The notes under the pieces were generated by a model. The model saw nothing but the letters and a program-made list of their open reading frames with translations. It was not told the origin of the DNA and ran no database searches. A DNA stretch of 64,000 bases from Alitta virens (taxonomy: Eukaryota; Annelida; Polychaeta; Phyllodocida; Nereididae), in NCBI GenBank assembly GCA_932294295.1, contig OW028585.1:21738912-21802911 (forward strand), given 5' to 3'. Positions 1 through 14,461 of this stretch are shown here, piece after piece. The position numbers and the translations under genes are program-made. How positions within the stretch are numbered: position 1 is the stretch's first letter; the number at the start of each line of letters is the position of its first letter.

Positions 1-3000
1 ATGTTCGATCATTGACTTTGACCACTCTGATTTGATCAAACATTCAGTATGACCATTCTGAATTAATCAAACATTGAGTCCAACCATTTTGGTTTGAATG
101 AAAATTGAGTTTGACAATTCTGAAATGTTTGATCATTGAGTTTGACAATTCTGAGATGATCGATCATTGAGTCTGACTATTCTGAGTTGATCAAACATTC
201 TGTTTGACCAATCGGAGTTAATCAAACATTGAGTCCCACCATTTTGGTTTGAATGAAAATTGAGTTTGACAATTCTGAAATGTTCGATCAGTGAGTGTGA
301 CAATTCTGAAATGTTCGATCATTGACTTTGACTATTCTGATTTGATCAAACATTCAGTATGACCATTCTGAATTAATCAAACATTGAGTCCAACCATTTT
401 GGTTTGAATGAAAATTGAGTTTGACAATTCTGAAATGTTCGATCATAGACTTTGACTATTCTGATTTGATCAAACATTCAGTATGACCATTCTGAATTAA
501 TCAAACATTGAGTCCAACCATTTTGGTTTGAATGAAAATTGAGTTTGACAATTCTGAAATGTTCGATCATTGAGTTTGACAATTCTGAGATGATCGATCA
601 TTGAGTCTGACTATTCTGAGTTCATCAAACATTCAGTATGACCATTCTGAGTTTATCAAACATTGAGTCCAACCATTTTGGTTTGAATAAAAATTGAGTT
701 TGACAATTCTGAAATGTTCGATCATTGAGTGTGACAATTCTGAAATGTTCGATCATTGACTTTGACTATTCTGATTTGATCAGACATTCAGTATGACCAT
801 TCTGAATTAATCAAACATTGAGTCCAACCATTTTGGTTTGAATGAAAATTGAGTTTGACAATTCTGAAATGTTCGATCATTGACTTTGACTATTCTGAAA
901 TGTTCGACCATTGACTTTGACTATTCTGATTTGATCAAACATTCAGTATGACCATTCTGAATTAATCAAACATTGAGTCCAACCATTTTGGTTTGAATGA
1001 AAATTGAGTTTGACAATTCTGAAATGTTCGATCATTGAGTTTGACAATTCTGAGATGATCGATCATTGAGTCTGACTATTCTGAGTTCATCAAACATTCA
1101 GTATGACCATTCTGAGTTTATCAAACATTGAGTCCAACCATTTTGGTTTGAATAAAAATTGAGTTTGACAATTCTGAAATGTTCGATCATTGAGTTTGAC
1201 TATTCTGAGATGATCGATCATTGAGTTTGACTATTCTGAGTTGATCAAACATTCAGTATGACCATTCTGAGTTAATCAAACATTGAGTCCAACCATAATT
1301 CTGAAATGTTCGATCATTGAGTTTGACTATTCTGATTTGATCAAACATTCTGTTTGACCAATCTGAGTTAATCAAACATTGAGTCCCACCATTTTGATTT
1401 GAATGTACACTGACTTTGACAATTCTGAAATGATCGATTATTGAGTTTGACAATTCTGAGATGATCGATCATTGAGTTTGACTATTCTGAGTTCATCAAA
1501 CATTCAGTATGACCATTCTGAGTTAATCAAACATTGAGTCCAACCATTTTGGTTTGAATGAAAATTGAGTTTGACAATTCTGAAATGTTCGATCATTGAG
1601 TTTGACAATTCTGAGTTGATCAAACATTCTGTTTGACCAATCTGAGTTAATCAAACATTGAGTCCCACCATTTTAGTTTGAATGAAAATTGAGTTTGACA
1701 ATTCTGAAATGTTCGATCATTGAGTTTGACAATTCTGAGATGATCGATCATTGAGTCTGACTATTCTGATTTGATCAAACATTCAGTATGACCATTCTGA
1801 ATTAATCAAACATTGAGTCCAACCATTTTGGTTTGAATGAAAATTGAGTTTGACAATTCTGAAATGTTCGACCATTGAGTTTGACAATTCTGAGATGATC
1901 GATCATTGAGTCTGACTATTCTGAGTTCATCAAACATTCAGTATGACCATTCTGAGTTTATCAAACATTGAGTCCAACCATTTTGGTTTGAATAAAAATT
2001 GAGTTTGACAATTCTGAAATGTTCGATCATTGAGTTTGACTATTCTGAGATGATCGATCATTGAGTTTGACTATTCTGAGTTGATCAAACATTCAGTATG
2101 ACCATTCTGAGTTAATCAAACATTGAGTCCAACCATAATTCTGAAATGTTCGATCATTGAGTTTGACTATTCTGATTTGATCAAACATTCTGTTTGACCA
2201 ATCTGAGTTAATCAAACATTGAGTCCCACCATTTTGATTTGAATGTACACTGACTTTGACAATTCTGAAATGATCGATTATTGAGTTTGACAATTCTGAG
2301 ATGATCGATCATTGAGTTTGACTATTCTGAGTTCATCAAACATTCAGTATGACCATTCTGAGTTAATCAAACATTGAGTCCAACCATTTTGGTTTGAATG
2401 AAAATTGAGTTTGACAATTCTGAAATGTTCGATCATTGAGTTTGACAATTCTGAGTTGATCAAACATTCTGTTTGACCAATCTGAGTTAATCAAACATTG
2501 AGTCCCACCATTTTAGTTTGAATGAAAATTGAGTTTGACAATTCTGAAATGTTCGATCATTGAGTTTGACAATTCTGAGATGATCGATCATTGAGTCTGA
2601 CTATTCTGAGTTGATCAAACATTCTGTTTGACCAATCTGAGTTAATCAAACATTGAGTCCCACCATTTGGGTTTGAATGAAAATTGACTTTGACCATTCT
2701 GAAATGTTCGATCATTCAGTCTGACTATTCTGAGTTGATCAAACATTCTGTATGACCAATCTGAGTTAATCAAACATTGAGTCCAACCATTTTGGTTTGA
2801 ATGAAAATTGAGTTTGACAATTCTGAAATGTTCGATCATTGAGTGTGACAATTCTGAAATGTTCGATCATTGACTTTGACTATTCTGATTTGATCAAACA
2901 TTCAGTATGAACATTCTGAATTAATCAAACATTGAGTCCAACCACTTTGGTTTGAATGAAAATTGAGTTTGACAATTCTGAAATGTTTGATCATTGACTT

Positions 3001-3322
3001 TGACTATTCTGATTTGATCAAACATTCAGTATGACCATTCTGAATTAATCAAACATTGAGTCCAACCATTTTAGTTTGAATGAAAATTGAGTTTGACAAT
3101 TCTGAAATGTTCGATCATTGAATTTGACAATTCTGAGATGATCGATCATTGAGTCTGACTATTCTGAGTTGATCAAACATTCTGTTTGACCAATCTGAGT
3201 TAATCAAACATTGAGTCCAACCATTTTGGTTTGAATGAAAATTGAGTTTGACAATTCTGAAATGTTCGATCATTGAGTTTGACAATTCTGAGATGATCGA
3301 TCATTGAGTCTGACTATTCTGA
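1..3322 (+). repeat. Higher-order block A, copy 1
   Basis: This segment matches 5,897-9,218 at a constant offset of 5,896 bp, essentially base for base where compared, including rare variants such as TTGATCAGACATTC near 776 and ACCACTTTGG near 2,941. Identity stops at 3,323, where this copy continues GATTTTATC and the other GAGTTGATC. It contains two 28-bp-deletion monomers (near 1,294 and 2,134). Confidence 0.9.
918..2608 (+). repeat. 840-bp tandem duplication within block A
   Basis: Positions from about 918 repeat from about 1,758 at an offset of 840 bp (28 monomers minus the 28-bp deletion). The match runs to about 1,768/2,608. The same 840-bp pair recurs at about 6,814-8,504 and again near 10,200-11,890, so the tandem arose before the larger block was copied. 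Confidence 0.85.
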
Positions 3323-6024
3323 TTTTATCAAACATTCAGTATGACCATTCTGAGCTAATCAAACATTGAGTCCAACCATTTTGATTTGAATGTACACTGA
3401 CTTTGACAATTCTGAAATGATTGATTATTGAGTTTGACAATTCTGAGATGATCGATCATTGAGTTTGACTATTCTGAGTTCATCAAACATTCAGTATGAC
3501 CATTCTGAGTTATTCAAACATTGAGTCCAACCATTTTGGTTTGAATGAAAATTGAGTTGGACAATTCTGAAATGTTCGATCATTGAGTTTGACTATTCTG
3601 ATTTGATCAAACATTCTGTATGACCATTCTGAATTAATCAAACATGGAGTCCAACCATTTTGGTTTGAATGAAAATTGAGTTTGACAATTCTGAAATGTT
3701 CGATCATTGAGTTTGACAATTCTGAGATGATCGATCATTGAGTCTGACTATTCTGAGTTGATCAAACATTCTGTTTGACCAATCTGAGTTAATCAAACAT
3801 TGAGTCCAACCATTTTGGTTTGAATGAAAATTGAGTTTGACAATTCTGAAATGTTTGATCATTGAGTTTGACAATTCTGATTTGATCAAACATTCTGTAT
3901 GACCATTCTGAATTAATCAAACATTGAGTCCAACCATTTTGGTTTGAATGAAAATTGAGTTTGACAATTCTGAAATGTTAAATCATTGAGTTTGACTATT
4001 CTGAGTTGATCAAACATTCAGTATAACCATTCTGAGTTGATCAAACATTCTGTATGACCATTCTGAGTTAATCAAACATTGAGTCCCACCATTTTGGTTT
4101 GAATGAAAATTGACTTTGACAATTCTGAAATGTTCGATCATTGAGTTTGACTATTCTGAGTTGATCAAACATTCAGTATGAGCATTCTGAATTAATCAAA
4201 CATTGAGTCCAACCATTTTGGTTTGAATAAAAATTGAGTTTGACAATTCTGAAATGTTCGATCATTGAGTGTGACAATTCTGAAATGTTCGACCATTGAC
4301 TTTGACTATTCTGATTTGATCAAACATTCAGTATGACCATTCTGAATTAATCAAACATTGAGTCCAACCATTTTGGTTTGAATGAAAATTGAGTTTGACA
4401 ATTCTGAAATGTTCGATCATTGAGTTTGACAATTCTGAGATGATCGATCATTGAGTCTGACTATTCTGAGTTCATCAAACATTCAGTATGACCATTCTGA
4501 GTTTATCAAACATTGAGTCCAACCATTTTGGTTTGAATAAAAATTGAGTTTGACAATTCTGAAATGTTCGATCATTGACTTTGACTATTCTGAGATGATC
4601 GATCATTGAGTTTGACTATTCTGAGTTGATCAAACATTCAGTATGACCATTCTGAATTAATCAAACATTGAGTCCAACCATTTTGGTTTGAATAAAAATT
4701 GAGTTTGACAATTCTGAAATGTTCGATCATTGAGTGTGACAATTCTGAAATGTTCGACCATTGACTTTGACTATTCTGATTTGATCAAACATTCAGTATG
4801 ACCATTCTGAATTAATCAAACATTGAGTCCAACCATTTTGGTTTGAATGAAAATTGAGTTTGACAATTCTGAAATGTTCGATCATTGAGTTTGACAATTC
4901 TGAGATGATCGATCATTGAGTCTGACTATTCTGATTTCATCAAACATTCAGTATGACCATTCTGAGTTTATCAAACATTGAGTCCAACCATTTTGGTTTG
5001 AATAAAAATTGAGTTTGACAATTCTGAAATGTTCGATCATTGAGTTTGACTATTCTGAGATGATCGATCATTGAGTCTGACTATTCTGAGTTGATCAAAC
5101 ATTCTGTATGACCACTCTGAGTTAATAAAACATTGAGTCCAACCATTTTGGTTTGAATGAAAATTGAGTTTGACAATTCTGAAATGTTCGATCATTGAGT
5201 TTGACAATTCTGAGTTGATCAAACATTCTGTTTGACCAATCTGAGTTAATCAAACATTGAGTCCCACCATTTTGGTTTGAATGAAAATTGACTTTGACAA
5301 TTCTGAAATGTTCGATCATGAAGTTTGACAATTCTGAGATGATCGATCATTGAGTCTGACTATTCTGAGTTGATCAAACATTCTGTTTGACCAATCTCAG
5401 TTAATCAAACATTGAGTCCAACCATTTTGGTTTGAATGAAAATTGAGTTTGACAATTCTGAAATGTTCGATCATTGACTTTGACTATTCTGATTTGATCA
5501 AACATTCAGTATGACCATTCTGAATTAATCAAACATTGAGTCCAACCATTTTGGTTTGAATGAAAATTGAGTTTGACAATTCTGAAATGTTTGATCATTG
5601 AGTTTGACAATTCTGAGATGATCGATCATTGAGTCTGACTATTCTGAGTTGATCAAACATTCTGTTTGACCAATCTGAGTTAATCAAACATTGAGTCCCA
5701 CCATTTTGGTTTGAATGAAAATTGAGTTTGACAATTCTGAAATGTTCGATCATCGAGTTTGACAATTCTGAGATGATCGATCATTGAGTCTGACTATTCT
5801 GAGTTGATCAAACATTCTGTTTGACCAATTTCAGTTAATCAAACATTGAGTCCAACCATTTTGGTTTGAATGAAAATTGAGTTTGACAATTCTGAAATGT
5901 TCGATCATTGACTTTGACCACTCTGATTTGATCAAACATTCAGTATGACCATTCTGAATTAATCAAACATTGAGTCCAACCATTTTGGTTTGAATGAAAA
6001 TTGAGTTTGACAATTCTGAAATGT
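3321..6024 (+). repeat. Higher-order block B, copy 1
   Basis: Matches 18,151-20,854 at an offset of 14,830 bp; once the four 28-bp deletions lying between are counted this is 482 monomers. Its left part also matches 15,361 onward at offset 12,040. Markers include GATTTTATCAAAC at 3,321 and the rare GTTAAATCATTGAG near 3,978. Single-base differences exist, for example CATGGAGTCC near 3,645 and CATGAAGTTTG near 5,317. Confidence 0.88.
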
Positions 6025-9000
6025 TTGATCATTGAGTTTGACAATTCTGAGATGATCGATCATTGAGTCTGACTATTCTGAGTTGATCAAACATTCTGTT
6101 TGACCAATCGGAGTTAATCAAACATTGAGTCCCACCATTTTGGTTTGAATGAAAATTGAGTTTGACAATTCTGAAATGTTCGATCAGTGAGTGTGACAAT
6201 TCTGAAATGTTCGATCATTGACTTTGACTATTCTGATTTGATCAAACATTCAGTATGACCATTCTGAATTAATCAAACATTGAGTCCAACCATTTTGGTT
6301 TGAATGAAAATTGAGTTTGACAATTCTGAAATGTTCGATCATAGACTTTGACTATTCTGATTTGATCAAACATTCAGTATGACCATTCTGAATTAATCAA
6401 ACATTGAGTCCAACCATTTTGGTTTGAATGAAAATTGAGTTTGACAATTCTGAAATGTTCGATCATTGAGTTTGACAATTCTGAGATGATCGATCATTGA
6501 GTCTGACTATTCTGAGTTCATCAAACATTCAGTATGACCATTCTGAGTTTATCAAACATTGAGTCCAACCATTTTGGTTTGAATAAAAATTGAGTTTGAC
6601 AATTCTGAAATGTTCGATCATTGAGTGTGACAATTCTGAAATGTTCGATCATTGACTTTGACTATTCTGATTTGATCAGACATTCAGTATGACCATTCTG
6701 AATTAATCAAACATTGAGTCCAACCATTTTGGTTTGAATGAAAATTGAGTTTGACAATTCTGAAATGTTCGATCATTGACTTTGACTATTCTGAAATGTT
6801 CGACCATTGACTTTGACTATTCTGATTTGATCAAACATTCAGTATGACCATTCTGAATTAATCAAACATTGAGTCCAACCATTTTGGTTTGAATGAAAAT
6901 TGAGTTTGACAATTCTGAAATGTTCGATCATTGAGTTTGACAATTCTGAGATGATCGATCATTGAGTCTGACTATTCTGAGTTCATCAAACATTCAGTAT
7001 GACCATTCTGAGTTTATCAAACATTGAGTCCAACCATTTTGGTTTGAATAAAAATTGAGTTTGACAATTCTGAAATGTTCGATCATTGAGTTTGACTATT
7101 CTGAGATGATCGATCATTGAGTTTGACTATTCTGAGTTGATCAAACATTCAGTATGACCATTCTGAGTTAATCAAACATTGAGTCCAACCATAATTCTGA
7201 AATGTTCGATCATTGAGTTTGACTATTCTGATTTGATCAAACATTCTGTTTGACCAATCTGAGTTAATCAAACATTGAGTCCCACCATTTTGATTTGAAT
7301 GTACACTGACTTTGACAATTCTGAAATGATCGATTATTGAGTTTGACAATTCTGAGATGATCGATCATTGAGTTTGACTATTCTGAGTTCATCAAACATT
7401 CAGTATGACCATTCTGAGTTAATCAAACATTGAGTCCAACCATTTTGGTTTGAATGAAAATTGAGTTTGACAATTCTGAAATGTTCGATCATTGAGTTTG
7501 ACAATTCTGAGTTGATCAAACATTCTGTTTGACCAATCTGAGTTAATCAAACATTGAGTCCCACCATTTTAGTTTGAATGAAAATTGAGTTTGACAATTC
7601 TGAAATGTTCGATCATTGAGTTTGACAATTCTGAGATGATCGATCATTGAGTCTGACTATTCTGATTTGATCAAACATTCAGTATGACCATTCTGAATTA
7701 ATCAAACATTGAGTCCAACCATTTTGGTTTGAATGAAAATTGAGTTTGACAATTCTGAAATGTTCGACCATTGAGTTTGACAATTCTGAGATGATCGATC
7801 ATTGAGTCTGACTATTCTGAGTTCATCAAACATTCAGTATGACCATTCTGAGTTTATCAAACATTGAGTCCAACCATTTTGGTTTGAATAAAAATTGAGT
7901 TTGACAATTCTGAAATGTTCGATCATTGAGTTTGACTATTCTGAGATGATCGATCATTGAGTTTGACTATTCTGAGTTGATCAAACATTCAGTATGACCA
8001 TTCTGAGTTAATCAAACATTGAGTCCAACCATAATTCTGAAATGTTCGATCATTGAGTTTGACTATTCTGATTTGATCAAACATTCTGTTTGACCAATCT
8101 GAGTTAATCAAACATTGAGTCCCACCATTTTGATTTGAATGTACACTGACTTTGACAATTCTGAAATGATCGATTATTGAGTTTGACAATTCTGAGATGA
8201 TCGATCATTGAGTTTGACTATTCTGAGTTCATCAAACATTCAGTATGACCATTCTGAGTTAATCAAACATTGAGTCCAACCATTTTGGTTTGAATGAAAA
8301 TTGAGTTTGACAATTCTGAAATGTTCGATCATTGAGTTTGACAATTCTGAGTTGATCAAACATTCTGTTTGACCAATCTGAGTTAATCAAACATTGAGTC
8401 CCACCATTTTAGTTTGAATGAAAATTGAGTTTGACAATTCTGAAATGTTCGATCATTGAGTTTGACAATTCTGAGATGATCGATCATTGAGTCTGACTAT
8501 TCTGAGTTGATCAAACATTCTGTTTGACCAATCTGAGTTAATCAAACATTGAGTCCCACCATTTGGGTTTGAATGAAAATTGACTTTGACCATTCTGAAA
8601 TGTTCGATCATTCAGTCTGACTATTCTGAGTTGATCAAACATTCTGTATGACCAATCTGAGTTAATCAAACATTGAGTCCAACCATTTTGGTTTGAATGA
8701 AAATTGAGTTTGACAATTCTGAAATGTTCGATCATTGAGTGTGACAATTCTGAAATGTTCGATCATTGACTTTGACTATTCTGATTTGATCAAACATTCA
8801 GTATGAACATTCTGAATTAATCAAACATTGAGTCCAACCACTTTGGTTTGAATGAAAATTGAGTTTGACAATTCTGAAATGTTTGATCATTGACTTTGAC
8901 TATTCTGATTTGATCAAACATTCAGTATGACCATTCTGAATTAATCAAACATTGAGTCCAACCATTTTAGTTTGAATGAAAATTGAGTTTGACAATTCTG

Positions 9001-9218
9001 AAATGTTCGATCATTGAATTTGACAATTCTGAGATGATCGATCATTGAGTCTGACTATTCTGAGTTGATCAAACATTCTGTTTGACCAATCTGAGTTAAT
9101 CAAACATTGAGTCCAACCATTTTGGTTTGAATGAAAATTGAGTTTGACAATTCTGAAATGTTCGATCATTGAGTTTGACAATTCTGAGATGATCGATCAT
9201 TGAGTCTGACTATTCTGA
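5897..9218 (+). repeat. Higher-order block A, copy 2
   Basis: Second copy of the segment at 1-3,322, offset 5,896 bp. Allowing for two 28-bp deletions per block, the offset is exactly 192 monomers (192 x 31 - 56). Part of the same block recurs again from about 10,050, at offset 9,281 from copy 1. Confidence 0.9.
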
Positions 9219-10018
9219 GTTGATCAAACATTCTGTTTGACCAATCTGAGTTAATCAAACATTGAGTCCCACCATTTGGGTTTGAATGAAAATTGACTTT
9301 GACCATTCTGAAATGTTCGATCATTCAGTCTGACTATTCTGAGTTGATCAAACATTCTGTATGACCAATCTGAGTTAATCAAACATTGAGTCCAACCATT
9401 TTGGTTTGAATGAAAATTGAGTTTGACAATTCTGAAATGTTCGATCATTGAGTGTGACAATTCTGAAATGTTCGATCATTGACTTTGACTATTCTGATTT
9501 GATCAAACATTCAGTATGAACATTCTGAATTAATCAAACATTGAGTCCAACCATTTTGGTTTGAATGAAAATTGAGTTTGACAATTCTGAAATGTTTGAT
9601 CATTGACTTTGACTATTCTGATTTGATCAAACATTCAGTATGACCATTCTGAATTAATCAAACATTGAGTCCAACCATTTTAGTTTGAATGAAAATTGAG
9701 TTTGACAATTCTGAAATGTTCGATCATTGAATTTGACAATTCTGAGATGATCGATCATTGAGTCTGACTATTCTGAGTTGATCAAACATTCTGTTTGACC
9801 AATCTGAGTTAATCAAACATTGAGTCCCACCATTTGGGTTTGAATGAAAATTGACTTTGACCATTCTGAAATGTTCGATCATTCAGTCTGACTATTCTGA
9901 GTTGATCAAACATTCTGTATGACCAATCTGAGTTAATCAAACATTGAGTCCAACCATTTTGGTTTGAATGAAAATTGAGTTTGACAATTCTGAAATGTTC
10001 GATCATTGAGTGTGACAA
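8500..10018 (+). repeat. Local 713/558-bp repeat cluster
   Basis: A recognisable segment containing CACCATTTGGGTTTG and a CATTCAGTCTGAC monomer recurs at 8,538, 9,251 and 9,809, offsets 713 (23 monomers) and 558 (18 monomers). The same triple with the same spacing recurs at 11,923/12,636/13,194 and at 23,183/23,896/24,454. Confidence 0.85.
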
Positions 10019-11149
10019 TTCTGAAATGTTCGATCATTGACTTTGACTATTCTGATTTGATCAGACATTCAGTATGACCATTCTGAATTAATCAAACATT
10101 GAGTCCAACCATTTTGGTTTGAATGAAAATTGAGTTTGACAATTCTGAAATGTTCGATCATTGACTTTGACTATTCTGAAATGTTCGACCATTGACTTTG
10201 ACTATTCTGATTTGATCAAACATTCAGTATGACCATTCTGAATTAATCAAACATTGAGTCCAACCATTTTGGTTTGAATGAAAATTGAGTTTGACAATTC
10301 TGAAATGTTCGATCATTGAGTTTGACAATTCTGAGATGATCGATCATTGAGTCTGACTATTCTGAGTTCATCAAACATTCAGTATGACCATTCTGAGTTT
10401 ATCAAACATTGAGTCCAACCATTTTGGTTTGAATAAAAATTGAGTTTGACAATTCTGAAATGTTCGATCATTGAGTTTGACTATTCTGAGATGATCGATC
10501 ATTGAGTTTGACTATTCTGAGTTGATCAAACATTCAGTATGACCATTCTGAGTTAATCAAACATTGAGTCCAACCATAATTCTGAAATGTTCGATCATTG
10601 AGTTTGACTATTCTGATTTGATCAAACATTCTGTTTGACCAATCTGAGTTAATCAAACATTGAGTCCCACCATTTTGATTTGAATGTACACTGACTTTGA
10701 CAATTCTGAAATGATCGATTATTGAGTTTGACAATTCTGAGATGATCGATCATTGAGTTTGACTATTCTGAGTTCATCAAACATTCAGTATGACCATTCT
10801 GAGTTAATCAAACATTGAGTCCAACCATTTTGGTTTGAATGAAAATTGAGTTTGACAATTCTGAAATGTTCGATCATTGAGTTTGACAATTCTGAGTTGA
10901 TCAAACATTCTGTTTGACCAATCTGAGTTAATCAAACATTGAGTCCCACCATTTTAGTTTGAATGAAAATTGAGTTTGACAATTCTGAAATGTTCGATCA
11001 TTGAGTTTGACAATTCTGAGATGATCGATCATTGAGTCTGACTATTCTGATTTGATCAAACATTCAGTATGACCATTCTGAATTAATCAAACATTGAGTC
11101 CAACCATTTTGGTTTGAATGAAAATTGAGTTTGACAATTCTGAAATGTT

Positions 11150-14100
11150 CGATCATTGAGTTTGACAATTCTGAGATGATCGATCATTGAGTCTGACTAT
11201 TCTGAGTTCATCAAACATTCAGTATGACCATTCTGAGTTTATCAAACATTGAGTCCAACCATTTTGGTTTGAATAAAAATTGAGTTTGACAATTCTGAAA
11301 TGTTCGATCATTGAGTTTGACTATTCTGAGATGATCGATCATTGAGTTTGACTATTCTGAGTTGATCAAACATTCAGTATGACCATTCTGAGTTAATCAA
11401 ACATTGAGTCCAACCATAATTCTGAAATGTTCGATCATTGAGTTTGACTATTCTGATTTGATCAAACATTCTGTTTGACCAATCTGAGTTAATCAAACAT
11501 TGAGTCCCACCATTTTGATTTGAATGTACACTGACTTTGACAATTCTGAAATGATCGATTATTGAGTTTGACAATTCTGAGATGATCGATCATTGAGTTT
11601 GACTATTCTGAGTTCATCAAACATTCAGTATGACCATTCTGAGTTAATCAAACATTGAGTCCAACCATTTTGGTTTGAATGAAAATTGAGTTTGACAATT
11701 CTGAAATGTTCGATCATTGAGTTTGACAATTCTGAGTTGATCAAACATTCTGTTTGACCAATCTGAGTTTATCAAACATTGAGTCCCACCATTTTAGTTT
11801 GAATGAAAATTGAGTTTGACAATTCTGAAATGTTCGATCATTGAGTTTGACAATTCTGAGATGATCGATCATTGAGTCTGACTATTCTGAGTTGATCAAA
11901 CATTCTGTTTGACCAATCTGAGTTAATCAAACATTGAGTCCCACCATTTGGGTTTGAATGAAAATTGACTTTGACCATTCTGAAATGTTCGATCATTCAG
12001 TCTGACTATTCTGAGTTGATCAAACATTCTGTATGACCAATCTGAGTTAATCAAACATTGAGTCCAACCATTTTGGTTTGAATGAAAATTGAGTTTGACA
12101 ATTCTGAAATGTTCGATCATTGAGTGTGACAATTCTGAAATGTTCGATCATTGACTTTGACTATTCTGATTTGATCAAACATTCAGTATGAACATTCTGA
12201 ATTAATCAAACATTGAGTCCAACCACTTTGGTTTGAATGAAAATTGAGTTTGACAATTCTGAAATGTTTGATCATTGACTTTGACTATTCTGATTTGATC
12301 AAACATTCAGTATGACCATTCTGAATTAATCAAACATTGAGTCCAACCATTTTAGTTTGAATGAAAATTGAGTTTGACAATTCTGAAATGTTCGATCATT
12401 GAATTTGACAATTCTGAGATGATCGATCATTGAGTCTGACTATTCTGAGTTGATCAAACATTCTGTTTGACCAATCTGAGTTAATCAAACATTGAGTCCA
12501 ACCATTTTGGTTTGAATGAAAATTGAGTTTGACAATTCTGAAATGTTCGATCATTGAGTTTGACAATTCTGAGATGATCGATCATTGAGTCTGACTATTC
12601 TGAGTTGATCAAACATTCTGTTTGACCAATCTGAGTTAATCAAACATTGAGTCCCACCATTTGGGTTTGAATGAAAATTGACTTTGACCATTCTGAAATG
12701 TTCGATCATTCAGTCTGACTATTCTGAGTTGATCAAACATTCTGTATGACCAATCTGAGTTAATCAAACATTGAGTCCAACCATTTTGGTTTGAATGAAA
12801 ATTGAGTTTGACAATTCTGAAATGTTCGATCATTGAGTGTGACAATTCTGAAATGTTCGATCATTGACTTTGACTATTCTGATTTGATCAAACATTCAGT
12901 ATGAACATTCTGAATTAATCAAACATTGAGTCCAACCATTTTGGTTTGAATGAAAATTGAGTTTGACAATTCTGAAATGTTTGATCATTGACTTTGACTA
13001 TTCTGATTTGATCAAACATTCAGTATGACCATTCTGAATTAATCAAACATTGAGTCCAACCATTTTAGTTTGAATGAAAATTGAGTTTGACAATTCTGAA
13101 ATGTTCGATCATTGAATTTGACAATTCTGAGATGATCGATCATTGAGTCTGACTATTCTGAGTTGATCAAACATTCTGTTTGACCAATCTGAGTTAATCA
13201 AACATTGAGTCCCACCATTTGGGTTTGAATGAAAATTGACTTTGACCATTCTGAAATGTTCGATCATTCAGTCTGACTATTCTGAGTTGATCAAACATTC
13301 TGTATGACCAATCTGAGTTAATCAAACATTGAGTCCAACCATTTTGGTTTGAATGAAAATTGAGTTTGACAATTCTGAAATGTTCGATCATTGAGTGTGA
13401 CAATTCTGAAATGTTCGATCATTGACTTTGACTATTCTGATTTGATCAAACATTCAGTATGAACATTCTGAATTAATCAAACATTGAGTCCAACCATTTT
13501 GGTTTGAATGAAAATTGAGTTTGACAATTCTGAAATGTTTGATCATTGACTTTGACTATTCTGATTTGATCAAACATTCAGTATGACCATTCTGAATTAA
13601 TCAAACATTGAGTCCAACCATTTTAGTTTGAATGAAAATTGAGTTTGACAATTCTGAAATGTTCGATCATTGAATTTGACAATTCTGAGATGATCGATCA
13701 TTGAGTCTGACTATTCTGAGTTGATCAAACATTCTGTTTGACCAATCTGAGTTAATCAAACATTGAGTCCAACCATTTTGGTTTGAATGAAAATTGAGTT
13801 TGACAATTCTGAAATGTTCGATCATTGAGTTTGACTATTCTGATTTGGTCAAACATTTAGTATGACCATTCTGAGCTAATCAAACATTGAGTCCAACCAT
13901 TTTGATTTGAATGTACACTGACTTTGACAATTCTGAAATGATCGATTATTGAGTTTGACAATTCTGAGATGATCGATCATTGAGTTTGACTATTCTGAGT
14001 TCATCAAACATTCAGTATGACCATTCTGAGTTAATCAAACATTGAGTCCAACCATTTTGGTTTGAATGAAAATTGAGTTTGACAATTCTGAAATGTTCGA

Positions 14101-14461
14101 TCATTGAGTTTGACAATTCTGAGTTGATCAAACATTCTGTTTGACCAATCTGAGTTAATCAAACATTGAGTCCCACCATTTTGGTTTGAATGAAAATTGA
14201 GTTTGACAATTCTGAAATGTTCGATCATTGAGTTTGACAATTCTGAGATGATCGATCATTGAGTCTGACTATTCTGAGTTGATCAAACATTCTGTTTGAC
14301 CAATCTGAGTTAATCAAACATTGAGTCCCACCATTTGGGTTTGAATGAAAATTGACTTTGACCATTCTGAAATGTTCGATCATTCAGTCTGACTATTCTG
14401 AGTTGATCAAACATTCTGTATGACCAATCTGAGTTAATCAAACATTGAGTCCAACCATTTT
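11150..14461 (+). repeat. Higher-order block C, copy 1
   Basis: Matches about 22,410-25,721 at offset 11,260 bp. That offset equals 365 monomers minus two 28-bp deletions plus one 1-bp insertion lying between the copies. The copies part near 14,461/25,721, where one reads CATTTTAGTTTG and the other CATTTTGGTTTG. A unique change, TTCGCTC near 23,404, marks the second copy. Confidence 0.85.
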
